A stretch of DNA of 29,461 nt, taken from positions 1 to 29,461 of the forward strand of contig JAZRFL010000002.1 in the NCBI GenBank assembly GCA_045661365.1. Reading direction: 5' to 3'. The notes beneath the pieces are model-generated. The model had not been told where the DNA came from. It searched no databases and saw only the letters and a program-made list of their open reading frames with translations. A program made the translations under genes and the position numbers. Positions within the stretch are counted from its first letter, which is position 1; the number at the start of each line of letters is the position of its first letter. This DNA comes from UMGS1484 sp045661365. Lineage in GTDB: Bacteria > Bacillota > Clostridia > Oscillospirales > Acutalibacteraceae. Below, one piece after another: positions 1-7,872 of this stretch.

Positions 1-881
1 AGCCTTTTCAAAGCCGAAAAAACATCTTGTTTGATTTTGCACAATACACGCGGCACTATTTTGGCAACCATAATCGCCTGCAACGATTGGGTGATCACCG
101 TGATCAATCGCAACACCAAAAAAGTCCCCAACGTTAAGCACATAAGCAACACAAAATCGCCGCCTGCCAACGACCAAAAGCCTTGGAAGGTGGCTTTTTT
201 GCCTAACACATCGTCAAAATACACCGCCCCCGAAAAATAAGGCAGGGTAGCATAGATCAACGAATGGATCAAAAACACCAGCATAATGGCAAGCACACGC
301 CATTTATGGGGTTTAAAATAGGCAAACGTTCGCAAAAACAAACTGCGACGATCCATGCATTTGGGGCAGATCTTTCGATCGCGATCCACATACGGCGTAC
401 CGCATTTGTCACAAAATTCAGGACGAGAGTCTGCTTTGTAGTCCTCCTCTTGCAACGGTGTCCCCTCTTTTACCTTAGCAAACACCTTGCAAAACTGACG
501 CAATTCTGCTATATACTGTCCCGTAGCGCAACACAGCGTACGGTTCTGTTTGCCAAAACAGCACACCGAACCGCCGCCTATCAGTTCTTCCATCTTCAGC
601 GAATCCACGTGGTCGAGAGGAATATACGACAACGCAACCGTTTCATCAAACCACGGCTCCTTTACCATACCCCGATATCCGGCAAACACCTTGTCTACCG
701 ATCGTTTGGGTGCAAAAGCAATCACCAATTGATCATGGGTTAACACCAGTCCGTAGTGAGCATAACATCCGTCGGCAGTTAAATCCGCTTGGCAATACCC
801 TATGATATCCTTTGTTGCAATTCCTTGCTCGTTCAGCCTCTTCAACAGTTCCGACGAATCGGGTGTCTTTACAAATCCCAT
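1..881 (-). CDS. ABC exporter (permease/ATPase), N-terminal part, with zinc ribbon
   Basis: Partial gene: the start is in the window, the rest lies beyond base 1. I translated 293 residues by hand. Residues 1-140 form a soluble N-terminal region that I do not recognise as a named domain (PH-like at most). A zinc ribbon follows with C157, C160, C172 and C175 (CDKC and CPKC). Hydrophobic segments at about 194-216 and 243-275 begin a type-1 ABC exporter membrane domain. The ATPase domain would lie outside the window, so the ABC call rests on the membrane start and on remembered clostridial proteins of this layout. The ATG at 881 is preceded by GGAAAGGAG at 900-892, an excellent ribosome site. 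Such proteins usually export drugs, peptides or lipids; the substrate here cannot be told. Confidence 0.8.
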   Translation of the reverse strand, partial: MGFVKTPDSSELLKRLNEQGIATKDIIGYCQADLTADGCYAHYGLVLTHDQLVIAFAPKRSVDKVFAGYRGMVKEPWFDETVALSYIPLDHVDSLKMEELIGGGSVCCFGKQNRTLCCATGQYIAELRQFCKVFAKVKEGTPLQEEDYKADSRPEFCDKCGTPYVDRDRKICPKCMDRRSLFLRTFAYFKPHKWRVLAIMLVFLIHSLIYATLPYFSGAVYFDDVLGKKATFQGFWSLAGGDFVLLMCLTLGTFLVLRLITVITQSLQAIMVAKIVPRVLCKIKQDVFSALKR

Positions 882-922
882 ACGGTACCCACTCCTTTCC
901 CTAAGCAAACGTGAACCCTCTG

Positions 923-957
923 AGTATAGCTTTATTATATAAAAACTTGTCCGTCAA
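923..957 (-). promoter_or_regulatory. possible promoter region of the ABC exporter
   Basis: On the minus strand a TTGACG hexamer (957-952), a TATAAT (939-934) and a TATACT (928-923) are present. None of the pairs has the usual 16-18 nt spacing: 12 nt from TTGACG to TATAAT and 23 nt to TATACT. The region is A+T rich and in the right place, but the exact promoter is uncertain. Confidence 0.3.
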
Positions 958-996
958 TACAAGATGAAATTTGCAGTTTTTCCAACAAAACACCAC

Positions 997-1025
997 TTGC
1001 ATACAGTCTGTCCTGTTAATACACT
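997..1025 (+). promoter_or_regulatory. putative sigma-A promoter of the MecA-like gene
   Basis: TTGCAT (997-1002), 17-nt spacer, TACACT (1020-1025). It lies 25 nt before the chosen ATG. Confidence 0.4.
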
Positions 1026-1050
1026 ATATAACAGAAGGGTGGGAATTGCT

Positions 1051-1581
1051 ATGCAAATACAAAAAGAGGCCACAGACAGTCTGCGGGTAGAATTAACAGC
1101 AGAAGAATTGCAAGCCTTTGGACTAACCTATCAATTGCTTCACTATCAAGACGCAAAAACCAAAGAACTACTGACAACCGTTTTAAAAAATGCCGCCGCC
1201 TTGACCGAATTTTCGCACCGAAATTGCCGTTTGCTGATCGAAGTATTTCCCGCACCGTTGCAAGGGTGTACCTTGTACTTCACCCGATTGGAACAAAAAG
1301 CAAAACGTTACCGCGCACTACCGCCCCACGTGTATCGTTTTGCCAATGCAGAACATATGTTTATGGCAATAGAGCAACTAAACGAAGCAATCAAAAGCGA
1401 GCTTTATTCCCTGCAAGATCGGTACATTTTAGTACTGCACCATCCACCCAAACATTCCCTTTTGGAATACGGCGAACAATTGGTCGCCGGAAAAACCTCT
1501 TTGGCCTACATACGAGAACACGGAAAATTGTTATGCGCACCGTTTGCCGTCAAAACCTTGCTCCAAGCGATGAATTTCTGA
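1051..1581 (+). CDS. MecA-like adaptor protein
   Basis: 176-residue protein resembling the MecA/YpbH adaptor family, which delivers substrates to the ClpC-ClpP protease (competence and stress control in Bacillus). Visible family traits: an N-terminal half like MecA's substrate-binding part, with LRVELTAEELQAFGL, and a C-terminal domain with DRYILVL, LLEYGE and an EHGKLL segment near the end, as in MecA proteins. The central acidic linker of B. subtilis MecA is short, making this protein smaller than the usual 200-240 residues. The reading frame is open back to an ATG at 964, but that ATG has no ribosome site; the ATG at 1051 follows AGAAGGGTGGG. The next gene is a repressor of its own, so they need not work together. 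Family assignment is from remembered sequence, not a search. Confidence 0.72.
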   Translation: MQIQKEATDSLRVELTAEELQAFGLTYQLLHYQDAKTKELLTTVLKNAAALTEFSHRNCRLLIEVFPAPLQGCTLYFTRLEQKAKRYRALPPHVYRFANAEHMFMAIEQLNEAIKSELYSLQDRYILVLHHPPKHSLLEYGEQLVAGKTSLAYIREHGKLLCAPFAVKTLLQAMNF

Positions 1582-1603
1582 TCGTCTCCCCACCGATTAT
1601 ACT

Positions 1604-1686
1604 CCTATAGATTCATTTTGTCAATAGTAATATACCCATAGATTATTCACTGTTCCCTCATCCCCGATTAAAATCATATCTATAGG
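1604..1686 (+). promoter_or_regulatory. promoter and operator-like repeats of the XRE regulator
   Basis: TTGTCA (1618-1623), 17-nt spacer and GATTAT (1641-1646) form a plausible promoter. Three copies of one 9-mer surround it: CCTATAGAT at 1604-1612, CCCATAGAT at 1635-1643 (over the -10 box), and the exact inverse ATCTATAGG at 1678-1686. The two direct copies are 31 bp apart, about three helical turns. This arrangement would suit autorepression by the HTH protein just downstream. Binding is inferred. Confidence 0.5.
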
Positions 1687-1709
1687 TGATAAAAAGGAGT
1701 GCGATTTCA

Positions 1710-2036
1710 TTGGTTGATGAAATTCTATTGCAAGAAATGGGCAAACGTATCTACCTCCGCCGTAAAGCGTTACATCTTACCCAAGAGCAAGTAGCGGAAA
1801 AAATGAATGTTTCCATACAAATGATCTCCAACCTTGAATTGGGAAACAAAGCAATTCGTCCGGAAAACCTAAAAAAGTTGTGTCAAACCCTACAGATCAG
1901 CGCCGATTATCTTTTGATGGGAGAAACCGTCCCCTCCTCTCATGCCATCCTTTGTGAAAAAATTCATCAGTTGCCCCAAGAATTTCTTCCGCTGATTGAC
2001 CAAATCGTCGACCTATGCCTGCAAAAATCCAAATAA
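1710..2036 (+). CDS. XRE-family HTH transcriptional regulator
   Basis: About 108 residues. A Cro/C1-type helix-turn-helix fills roughly residues 10-65, with the typical LTQEQVAEKMNVSIQMISNLE recognition segment split around the turn, and NLKKLCQTLQISADYLL closing the domain. The C-terminal tail is short and looks helical. The frame is open from a GTG at 1686, but AAAGGAG at 1693-1699 sits inside that extension and is 10 nt before TTG 1710, so I take TTG 1710 as the start. The gene is followed by a two-way terminator. Its upstream region carries three copies of a CCTATAGAT motif, suggesting that it controls itself. No toxin partner is adjacent. Confidence 0.85.
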   Translation: MVDEILLQEMGKRIYLRRKALHLTQEQVAEKMNVSIQMISNLELGNKAIRPENLKKLCQTLQISADYLLMGETVPSSHAILCEKIHQLPQEFLPLIDQIVDLCLQKSK

Positions 2037-2057
2037 CTCCGGAGCGCAAAATGATAA

Positions 2058-2089
2058 AAACCGCTTTCAGTTAAAGCTGAAAGCGGTTT
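2058..2089. terminator. bidirectional intrinsic terminator
   Basis: Perfect stem AAACCGCTTTCAG / CTGAAAGCGGTTT with a TTAAAG loop, T-rich tails on both strands. It ends the XRE gene (plus) and the VTT-domain gene (minus), whose TAA stop lies in the stem. Confidence 0.9.
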
Positions 2090-2780
2090 ATTCTTGTTTT
2101 TCTTTTTCTCTCTTTCTGCGGGCCCATCGTTCAAACAAAAAGAACCCACCGACACTAAACAACACCGTACCGCCAAACACCCACAAAGCCATCCAATAAT
2201 TTTCGGAGTTCAACGCATCGCCCCCTATGGTGGAGGTAACGATCGACGGAATACGTGCCGTCATACTGATAAAAAACCAAACAGTCCAACGAATAGGAGT
2301 CAACCCTACAAAATAGCATAGCAAATCTTTGGGGGTACCGGGAATCAAAAACACCAAAAAGGTTACCGTATTCAGCCGACGTTCATTTTGCAAGAATTTC
2401 AGCGAACGTATTTTTTTCACAGAAAAGAAGGTTTCCACCAACTTGACACCGAATTTTCTCACCAAAGCAAAAACGATCAAACTACCTATGGTAATACCGA
2501 TCATGCACAACAATGTGCCTTCCCAAAAGCCAAACGCATAGCCGGCGCCGATTTCCAACGGTTCCCCGGGAATCAGCGCAATAACCACCTGAAAGATCAC
2601 CATACCTACAAAAGCGACCCGACTCCATAGACCGTAGGTATCTACCCAATCGCGAAATCGTTCGGGGTTGGACACAAATCGAATCATCGGTTCTCCTGCG
2701 ATCCATGTAACGGCACCGATAAACAAAACCGCGGCGATCATCATCGCCACACTCAACCACTTGATTCGACCCTGTTTCAT
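2088..2780 (-). CDS. TVP38/TMEM64 (VTT domain) membrane protein
   Basis: 230 residues, polytopic membrane protein of the DedA/VTT (SNARE-associated Golgi protein-like) superfamily, which includes lipid scramblase-like and transport proteins. The family core is visible: GEPLEIGAGYAFGFWEG followed by a hydrophobic helix, and further on FLIPGTPKDLLCYFVGLT, a signature stretch. A first transmembrane helix lies near residues 10-28 and a basic tail (RRKREKEK) ends the protein. The frame extends upstream to an ATG at 2846, but the ATG at 2780 has AAGGAGGGAG in front of it and gives the normal family length. Substrate and exact function are unknown. It stands alone between two two-way terminator/promoter regions. 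Confidence 0.9.
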   Translation of the reverse strand: MKQGRIKWLSVAMMIAAVLFIGAVTWIAGEPMIRFVSNPERFRDWVDTYGLWSRVAFVGMVIFQVVIALIPGEPLEIGAGYAFGFWEGTLLCMIGITIGSLIVFALVRKFGVKLVETFFSVKKIRSLKFLQNERRLNTVTFLVFLIPGTPKDLLCYFVGLTPIRWTVWFFISMTARIPSIVTSTIGGDALNSENYWMALWVFGGTVLFSVGGFFLFERWARRKREKEKQE

Positions 2781-2830
2781 GGACACTCCCTCCTTGTATG
2801 ACCGATTTCGACAAATTTCTTTGTTGGAAT

Positions 2831-2859
2831 ATTGTAGCATAATCAAGAATAGAATGCAA
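2831..2859 (-). promoter_or_regulatory. sigma-A promoter of the VTT gene
   Basis: TTGCAT (2859-2854), 17-nt spacer, TACAAT (2836-2831) on the minus strand, about 50 nt before the ATG at 2780. Confidence 0.75.
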
Positions 2860-2903
2860 GGAAATAAAAAACAAATTCATTTCCACATTTTACAAAGAGA
2901 GTC

Positions 2904-2932
2904 TTGCAAACCTTATGGGAATACTGTAAAAT
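2904..2932 (+). promoter_or_regulatory. sigma-A promoter of the YtvI-like gene
   Basis: TTGCAA (2904-2909), 17-nt spacer, TAAAAT (2927-2932), followed by an AAAGGAG ribosome site and ATG 2966. Confidence 0.75.
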
Positions 2933-2965
2933 AACCAATAGTATTGGGAAAGGAGTCTACCTTCC

Positions 2966-4090
2966 ATGACTGTAGAAGCAAAAAAACGATTTATGGTCAA
3001 TACCGCATTTATTGCATTAATTGCCATTGCCGTATATTTCGTTCTCAAATATCTTACCGTATGGCTGTTGCCGTTTCTCATTGGGTTTATTTGCGCCATG
3101 AGTTTACAACGACCGGTCAACTTTTTGTCTCAAAAAACCAAATTGCCCCGTGCTATTTGGTCGTTGATCTTGGTAGCGGTGGTTTTAAGCGCCTTGTTTG
3201 GATTGTTGGTTTTGATTGGGTTTCAGTTGTACGATCAGCTCAGCAATCTGGCCAATCGGTTGTCGGAACTGATTCCCGGTCTGCAACAAGATCTGCGCGA
3301 ACTCGGTGCACAGTTTTCCGGTTGGATCGATCGACTACCCGACGGACTCGCCCAAGAGTTGCGCTCTGCTCCCGAGCAATTGGCCAACAATTCGGTATCT
3401 TTTTTAACCGATACTTTAACCGACGTAGCGGCATTGATCATTGTCAACATTCCCTCGTTGTTACTCACCACGGTGGTTTCGGTGGTTGCTTGTTGTTTCA
3501 TTACCATGGACTACTACAAAATCACCAACTTTATTCTTAATCAATTCTCGGTAAACACCCAAAAAGTCTTGCTAAAAGCCAAACGCGTGTTTAGTGAAAA
3601 TATTTTAAAAATGTTGCGCGGGTACCTGATCGTCATGGGTGTGACCTTTTTGGAATTGTTTATCGGGTTGCTGATTTTGGGGATCCCCTACACCGGTGTA
3701 TTGGCTTTGATCATAGCGGTGGTAGATATTTTTCCCGTGTTGGGCACCGGTACAGTGCTCATTCCTTGGGGGGTAATTTGCCTGTGCACCGGCAATATCG
3801 GAACCGGGATCGGATTGCTGATCTTGTATATTATTATTACCATCATTCGCAATATCATTGAACCCAAGATCATTGGTCAACAGGTAGGATTACCTGCCGT
3901 AGTCACTTTGATTTCCATGTATTTGGGACTCACTTTGTTTGGTTTTGTCGGGTTGTGGGGATTGCCGATTTTATTGATCGTTTTGGTAAAACTTCAGGAA
4001 TCGGGCATGCTTCGTATTTGGAAAGACAGCACCCACGTTTCCCAGTCGGTAGCCGAAGAACAATCACAAGACCATGCGGAAGAAGCCTGA
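2966..4090 (+). CDS. AI-2E family permease, YtvI-like
   Basis: 374-residue integral membrane protein of the AI-2E/UPF0118 transporter family; the best fit in this phylum is YtvI, a permease made during sporulation in Bacillus. About eight transmembrane segments are visible: two at the N-terminus (about 12-50), one around 65-88, then a soluble amphipathic stretch (about 90-145), and several more from 145 to 345. The family's C-terminal signature EPKIIGQQVGLPAVVTLIS is present, as is the GIPYTGVLALIIAVVDIFPVLG region. A short charged tail follows. The ATG at 2966 has AAAGGAG 10 nt upstream. Single-gene unit with its own promoter and a two-way terminator shared with aspS. What it transports is not shown by the sequence. 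Confidence 0.88.
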   Translation: MTVEAKKRFMVNTAFIALIAIAVYFVLKYLTVWLLPFLIGFICAMSLQRPVNFLSQKTKLPRAIWSLILVAVVLSALFGLLVLIGFQLYDQLSNLANRLSELIPGLQQDLRELGAQFSGWIDRLPDGLAQELRSAPEQLANNSVSFLTDTLTDVAALIIVNIPSLLLTTVVSVVACCFITMDYYKITNFILNQFSVNTQKVLLKAKRVFSENILKMLRGYLIVMGVTFLELFIGLLILGIPYTGVLALIIAVVDIFPVLGTGTVLIPWGVICLCTGNIGTGIGLLILYIIITIIRNIIEPKIIGQQVGLPAVVTLISMYLGLTLFGFVGLWGLPILLIVLVKLQESGMLRIWKDSTHVSQSVAEEQSQDHAEEA

Positions 4091-4106
4091 GTTGCCCCAT
4101 ACAAAT

Positions 4107-4140
4107 AAAAGCAGCCATTCTAAAACGAATGGCTGCTTTT
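4107..4140. terminator. bidirectional intrinsic terminator
   Basis: AAAAGCAGCCATTC / GAATGGCTGCTTTT with a TAAAAC loop. It ends the permease gene (plus) and the long aspS operon (minus). Confidence 0.92.
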
Positions 4141-4152
4141 ATTATGTGGATT

Positions 4153-5943
4153 CTATTTTTCGGGGGTCACGGTTTGAATTGCCAAAACGTCCAGTTGTTC
4201 TTTGTCAACAAACGCAGGACATTCGGTCATTAATTCGCTGGCATTTTGCACTTTGGGGAAAGCAACCACTTCACGCAAGGTGTCGCATTTCAGCATTTGC
4301 ATAACCAAGCGGTCCAAACCGATGCCCATGCCGCCGTGAGGGGGAGCCCCGTAGCGGAATGCGTCGGTCAGGAAGCCGAATTTTTCGTGGGCTTCTTCTT
4401 CCGAAAGACCAAGCAGAGCGAACATACGGTTTTGCAGTTCGGGATTGGTAATACGAATGGAGCCGCTGGCAAGCTCAATGCCGTTTAACACCAAGTCATA
4501 AGCTTTGGCACGGACTTTGGCTTTGTCGGTTTCCAAATATTCAATACATTCGTCCATGGGCGAGGTGAAGGGATGGTGCATGGCAACAAACTGACCGGCA
4601 TCTTCGTCCCAATCGAAGAAGGGGAATTCGGTGATCCACAACAGATTAAAGCCGTCGGGAATGATGTCCAATTTCTTGGCAACCTCTTGCCGCAAGGCAC
4701 CCAACACGCTAAGCACCAAATTCTTTTTGCCGTCAGCCACAATGAACACCACGTCGCCGTTTTCGGCGCCTGCTGCTTTCAGAATGGCGTTCATTTGATC
4801 TTCGGTCATGAATTTACCGAAAGAAGAAACCACACCTTCGTCGGTCATACGAATCCAAGCCAAGCCCTTGGCACCAATGCCTTTGGCTTGTTCGGTGAGT
4901 TTGTCAATGGTTTTGCGGGTATAGGTGTTTACCGCATTTTTGGCGGTAAAACCACCTACGCTACCGCCTGCTTCCAACGCACCTTTGAACACCACAAAGT
5001 CGCTGTCGGCAACCGCGTCGGACAAATCAAACAATTCCATACCATAGCGGGTATCGGGCTTGTCGCTACCATAACGGCTCATGGCTTCGGCATAGGTAAG
5101 TCTGGGCAAGGGTAGCTGCACTACCACACCCAAGGCTTCTTTAAACACCCGTTTCATATAGCCTTCACCAATGGCAAGCACGTCGTCCATATCTACAAAA
5201 GACATTTCCAAGTCGATTTGGGTGAATTCCGGTTGACGGTCGGCGCGCAGGTCTTCGTCACGGAAGCAACGGGCAATTTGCATATAACGGTCAAAGCCTG
5301 CTACCATGGACAACTGTTTGTACAATTGAGGAGATTGGGGCAGGGCGTAGAATTGACCGGGATGAATACGGCTGGGCACCAAAAAGTCACGCGCACCTTC
5401 GGGGGTAGAACGGATAAGCATGGGGGTTTCGATTTCCAAAAATCCGTTTTCGTCAAAATAGTCACGGGTGATTTTGGCAATCTTATGCCGCATGATGATG
5501 TTGTTTTGCAAGTCGGGACGACGCAGATCCAAATAGCGGTGTTTCAGACGCAATTCCTCTTTTACGTCGGAGTTTTCCACGATTTCAAAAGGAGGAGTTT
5601 CGGCAACCGACAGAATTTTGTATTCGGTTACAAAAATTTCCACTTCGCCGGTGGGAATGTCGTGATTCACCGAAGAACGACGGCGCACCACACCTTTGGC
5701 GGCTACCACGTATTCCGAACGAGTGTGGAATGCTTTGTCGAAAATTTCTCTGTCGGTGTTATCATCAAAAGCAAGTTGCACAATGCCGCTTCTGTCTCGC
5801 ACGTCAATAAAGATCAGCGCGCCCAAGTCCCGTTGCCGTTGTACCCAACCGCAAACGGTAACCGTTTGGTCTACCAAATCGGTATTCAAGGTGCCGCAAT
5901 AATGACTGCGGCGCAAGTTGCCTAAAAATTCGGTTTGTAACAT
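4153..5943 (-). CDS. aspS: aspartyl-tRNA synthetase
   Basis: 596 residues, full length for bacterial AspRS; charges tRNA-Asp with aspartate in the cytosol. Order of parts: OB-fold anticodon-binding domain (about 1-110), class II catalytic core with motif 2 FRDEDLRADRQPEFTQID at 227-244, the bacterial GAD insertion (about 290-420), and motif 3 GIGLDRL at 540-546. The residue after the QRQRD turn of the anticodon domain is Leu40. In known enzymes Leu at this place goes with tRNA-Asp-specific synthetases and His with those that also charge tRNA-Asn, so this one is probably discriminating (inference). ATG 5943 follows AGGAGGAAGCGAT. It is the last gene of the operon, 11 nt after hisS. Confidence 0.98.
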   Translation of the reverse strand: MLQTEFLGNLRRSHYCGTLNTDLVDQTVTVCGWVQRQRDLGALIFIDVRDRSGIVQLAFDDNTDREIFDKAFHTRSEYVVAAKGVVRRRSSVNHDIPTGEVEIFVTEYKILSVAETPPFEIVENSDVKEELRLKHRYLDLRRPDLQNNIIMRHKIAKITRDYFDENGFLEIETPMLIRSTPEGARDFLVPSRIHPGQFYALPQSPQLYKQLSMVAGFDRYMQIARCFRDEDLRADRQPEFTQIDLEMSFVDMDDVLAIGEGYMKRVFKEALGVVVQLPLPRLTYAEAMSRYGSDKPDTRYGMELFDLSDAVADSDFVVFKGALEAGGSVGGFTAKNAVNTYTRKTIDKLTEQAKGIGAKGLAWIRMTDEGVVSSFGKFMTEDQMNAILKAAGAENGDVVFIVADGKKNLVLSVLGALRQEVAKKLDIIPDGFNLLWITEFPFFDWDEDAGQFVAMHHPFTSPMDECIEYLETDKAKVRAKAYDLVLNGIELASGSIRITNPELQNRMFALLGLSEEEAHEKFGFLTDAFRYGAPPHGGMGIGLDRLVMQMLKCDTLREVVAFPKVQNASELMTECPAFVDKEQLDVLAIQTVTPEK

Positions 5944-5954
5944 ATCGCTTCCTC

Positions 5955-7271
5955 CTATTTACCCAAATCGTTGACGCTTGTTTCCATGGCATCAAATGCC
6001 GATTCCATCACGATTTTGTAAAACTCTTCGGTTAATTGATCCAAAGCAACTTGGGTTTGTTCCCCTGTTGCCATATTTTTTACGTTAGCTTTGCCCGCCG
6101 AGAGTTCATCGTCTCCCAACACAAGGGTATACCCCACGTTCAATTTGTTGGCGTATTTCATTTGGGCTTTCAAGCCTCTACCGTTCAAGTCGGTCAATGC
6201 GGCAAAGCCCTCTCGACGCAGTTGTTCGCAATATTTGGCTGCCGCGATTTGTGCGGCATCGCCCATGGGAACAACGTACAATTCCGGCTTTTTATCTTCG
6301 GGGAAGGGTACCCCTTGGGCTTTCATAAGCATGAGCAACCGTTCCAACCCCATGGCAAAACCCAAAGAGGGCAAATGAGGACCGCCCATTTCTTCTACCA
6401 AGCCGTCATACCGACCGCCACCGCAAACCGTACCTTGGGCACCGATCTCGGTAGATACAAACTCAAACACGGTACGAGTATAATAGTCAAGGCCGCGAAC
6501 TATGGTGGGGTTGACGGTATAGGAAATGCCCATGGCATCCAGTCGAGTTTTTACCCCCTCGAAATGGGCGCGACAATCGTCGCAAATATAGTCGATCATT
6601 TTGGGAGCCGTAGCGGCAATTTCTCCGCAAACGGGAGATTTGCAGTCCAAGATCCGCATGGGATTGCGTTCCAAGCGGCCTTTGCAGGTCTCACACAGAT
6701 CTGCTTCACTTTGGCGAAAATGGTCTCGCAGGGCTTCTAAATATTTTGCTCGGCATTCGGGACATCCAATAGAGTTGATTTCCAAATGGATATTCTTCAG
6801 ACCAAACCGTTCAAAAGCATGATGCGCCACGGCAATAATTTCCGCATCGGCAGAAGATTCGGGCGCACCGAAGCATTCAATGCCAAATTGATGAAATTCC
6901 CGCAAGCGACCTGCTTGAGGTTTTTCGTACCGATAACAAGACAGCACATAGCAAGCCTTGACCGGCAAAGCCTCGTTATATAATCCATGTTCCAACAGGC
7001 AACGCACCGAACCGGCGGTACCTTCGGGGCGCAAGGTTAACGACCGACCGCCTTTATCGTCAAAGGTGTACATTTCTTTTTGCACCACGTCGGTAGTATC
7101 CCCTACCGAGCGTTGGAACAAATCGGTTTGTTCAAACACGGGAACCCGCACTTCTTTGTATCCATACAAAGAGGCTGTTTCCAACAAGGTTTTTTCAATG
7201 TATTGCCATTGATAGCTCTCACCGGGCAATACGTCTTGGGTGCCGCGGATAGCAGATATGGTTTTGGCCAT
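5955..7271 (-). CDS. hisS: histidyl-tRNA synthetase
   Basis: 438 residues, class II synthetase. Motif 2 region YRYEKPQAGRLREFHQFG at 113-130, the histidine-specific LDYYTRTVFE at 261-270, GGGRYDGL at 284-291, motif 3 LGFAMGLERLL at 303-313, and a C-terminal anticodon-binding domain from about 330. The insertion domain carries three CxxC pairs (C170/C173, C193/C196, C230/C233) plus C210 and C215, which could hold zinc; B. subtilis HisRS keeps only part of this set, while similar cysteines occur in clostridial forms. GGAGGAT precedes ATG 7271. Four bases separate it from coaE upstream and 11 from aspS downstream. No T-box leader is seen, so it is probably transcribed with the operon. Confidence 0.98.
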   Translation of the reverse strand: MAKTISAIRGTQDVLPGESYQWQYIEKTLLETASLYGYKEVRVPVFEQTDLFQRSVGDTTDVVQKEMYTFDDKGGRSLTLRPEGTAGSVRCLLEHGLYNEALPVKACYVLSCYRYEKPQAGRLREFHQFGIECFGAPESSADAEIIAVAHHAFERFGLKNIHLEINSIGCPECRAKYLEALRDHFRQSEADLCETCKGRLERNPMRILDCKSPVCGEIAATAPKMIDYICDDCRAHFEGVKTRLDAMGISYTVNPTIVRGLDYYTRTVFEFVSTEIGAQGTVCGGGRYDGLVEEMGGPHLPSLGFAMGLERLLMLMKAQGVPFPEDKKPELYVVPMGDAAQIAAAKYCEQLRREGFAALTDLNGRGLKAQMKYANKLNVGYTLVLGDDELSAGKANVKNMATGEQTQVALDQLTEEFYKIVMESAFDAMETSVNDLGK

Positions 7272-7275
7272 GGGT

Positions 7276-7872
7276 TTATCCTCCTATGGAAAATTTCGCT
7301 TTGATTTGTTGTAAAATATCTTCTGCGGCGGCGTGCAATTCCACAATATCGCCGCTGTTGTGAATTACAAATTCACAACGCTCACTAAAATAAGCATCAT
7401 CATGTTGTGTGGCCATGCGTTGTTCCGCCATTTCAAACGAAATGCCGTCTCGTTCCACAATACGATTTTTTCGCAGGTCACGATTGGCTAACACCGCCAC
7501 GGTGGTATGGCAAAGTTGATAGCAATTGGCTTCAAACAACAATGGGGCATCTAAAATGCAAAGCAAATGCCCCGCTTGTTCCAGCTCGGTCAAGTCCTCT
7601 TCTATTTTCGCTAAAATGCGAGGATGCATAATCGCATTCAGATCCTCGGTATCATGGGGGGTAGCAAAAGCACGAGCGGCAAGCAAAGTTCGATTGAGAA
7701 CCCCATCATGAGCAATATCCGAACCAAACCGTTCACAAAGTTCCGCCAACACCACGGGGTCTTTATGTAGGGTGCGAGCCACACGATCAGCATTGACAAT
7801 GGGCAATTCCATCATTTGTGCCACCACGGTTTTTCCGGCGCCGGTCGGACCGGTAAGACCAATCACTTTCAT
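7276..7872 (-). CDS. coaE: dephospho-CoA kinase
   Basis: 198 residues. Catalyses the last step of coenzyme A synthesis, phosphorylating dephospho-CoA with ATP. The P-loop GPTGAGKT is at 8-15, a VNADRVARTLH segment (about 26-36) matches the substrate-binding loop, and LDAPLLFE (about 108-115) is typical of the family. The ATG overlaps the stop of the tsaC/sua5 gene by four bases (ATGA), with GGGAG 8 nt upstream, so the two are probably translationally coupled. It sits in a housekeeping operon dominated by tRNA functions and no other CoA gene is near. Confidence 0.96.
   Translation of the reverse strand: MKVIGLTGPTGAGKTVVAQMMELPIVNADRVARTLHKDPVVLAELCERFGSDIAHDGVLNRTLLAARAFATPHDTEDLNAIMHPRILAKIEEDLTELEQAGHLLCILDAPLLFEANCYQLCHTTVAVLANRDLRKNRIVERDGISFEMAEQRMATQHDDAYFSERCEFVIHNSGDIVELHAAAEDILQQIKAKFSIGG

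Noticed and set aside
964..1050. N-terminal extension of the MecA-like protein from ATG 964
   Set aside because: No ribosome site there, the extra residues do not fit the family, and the putative promoter lies within it.
5944..7275. T-box leader controlling hisS or aspS
   Set aside because: The gaps before these genes are only 4 and 11 nt, with no room for a leader.
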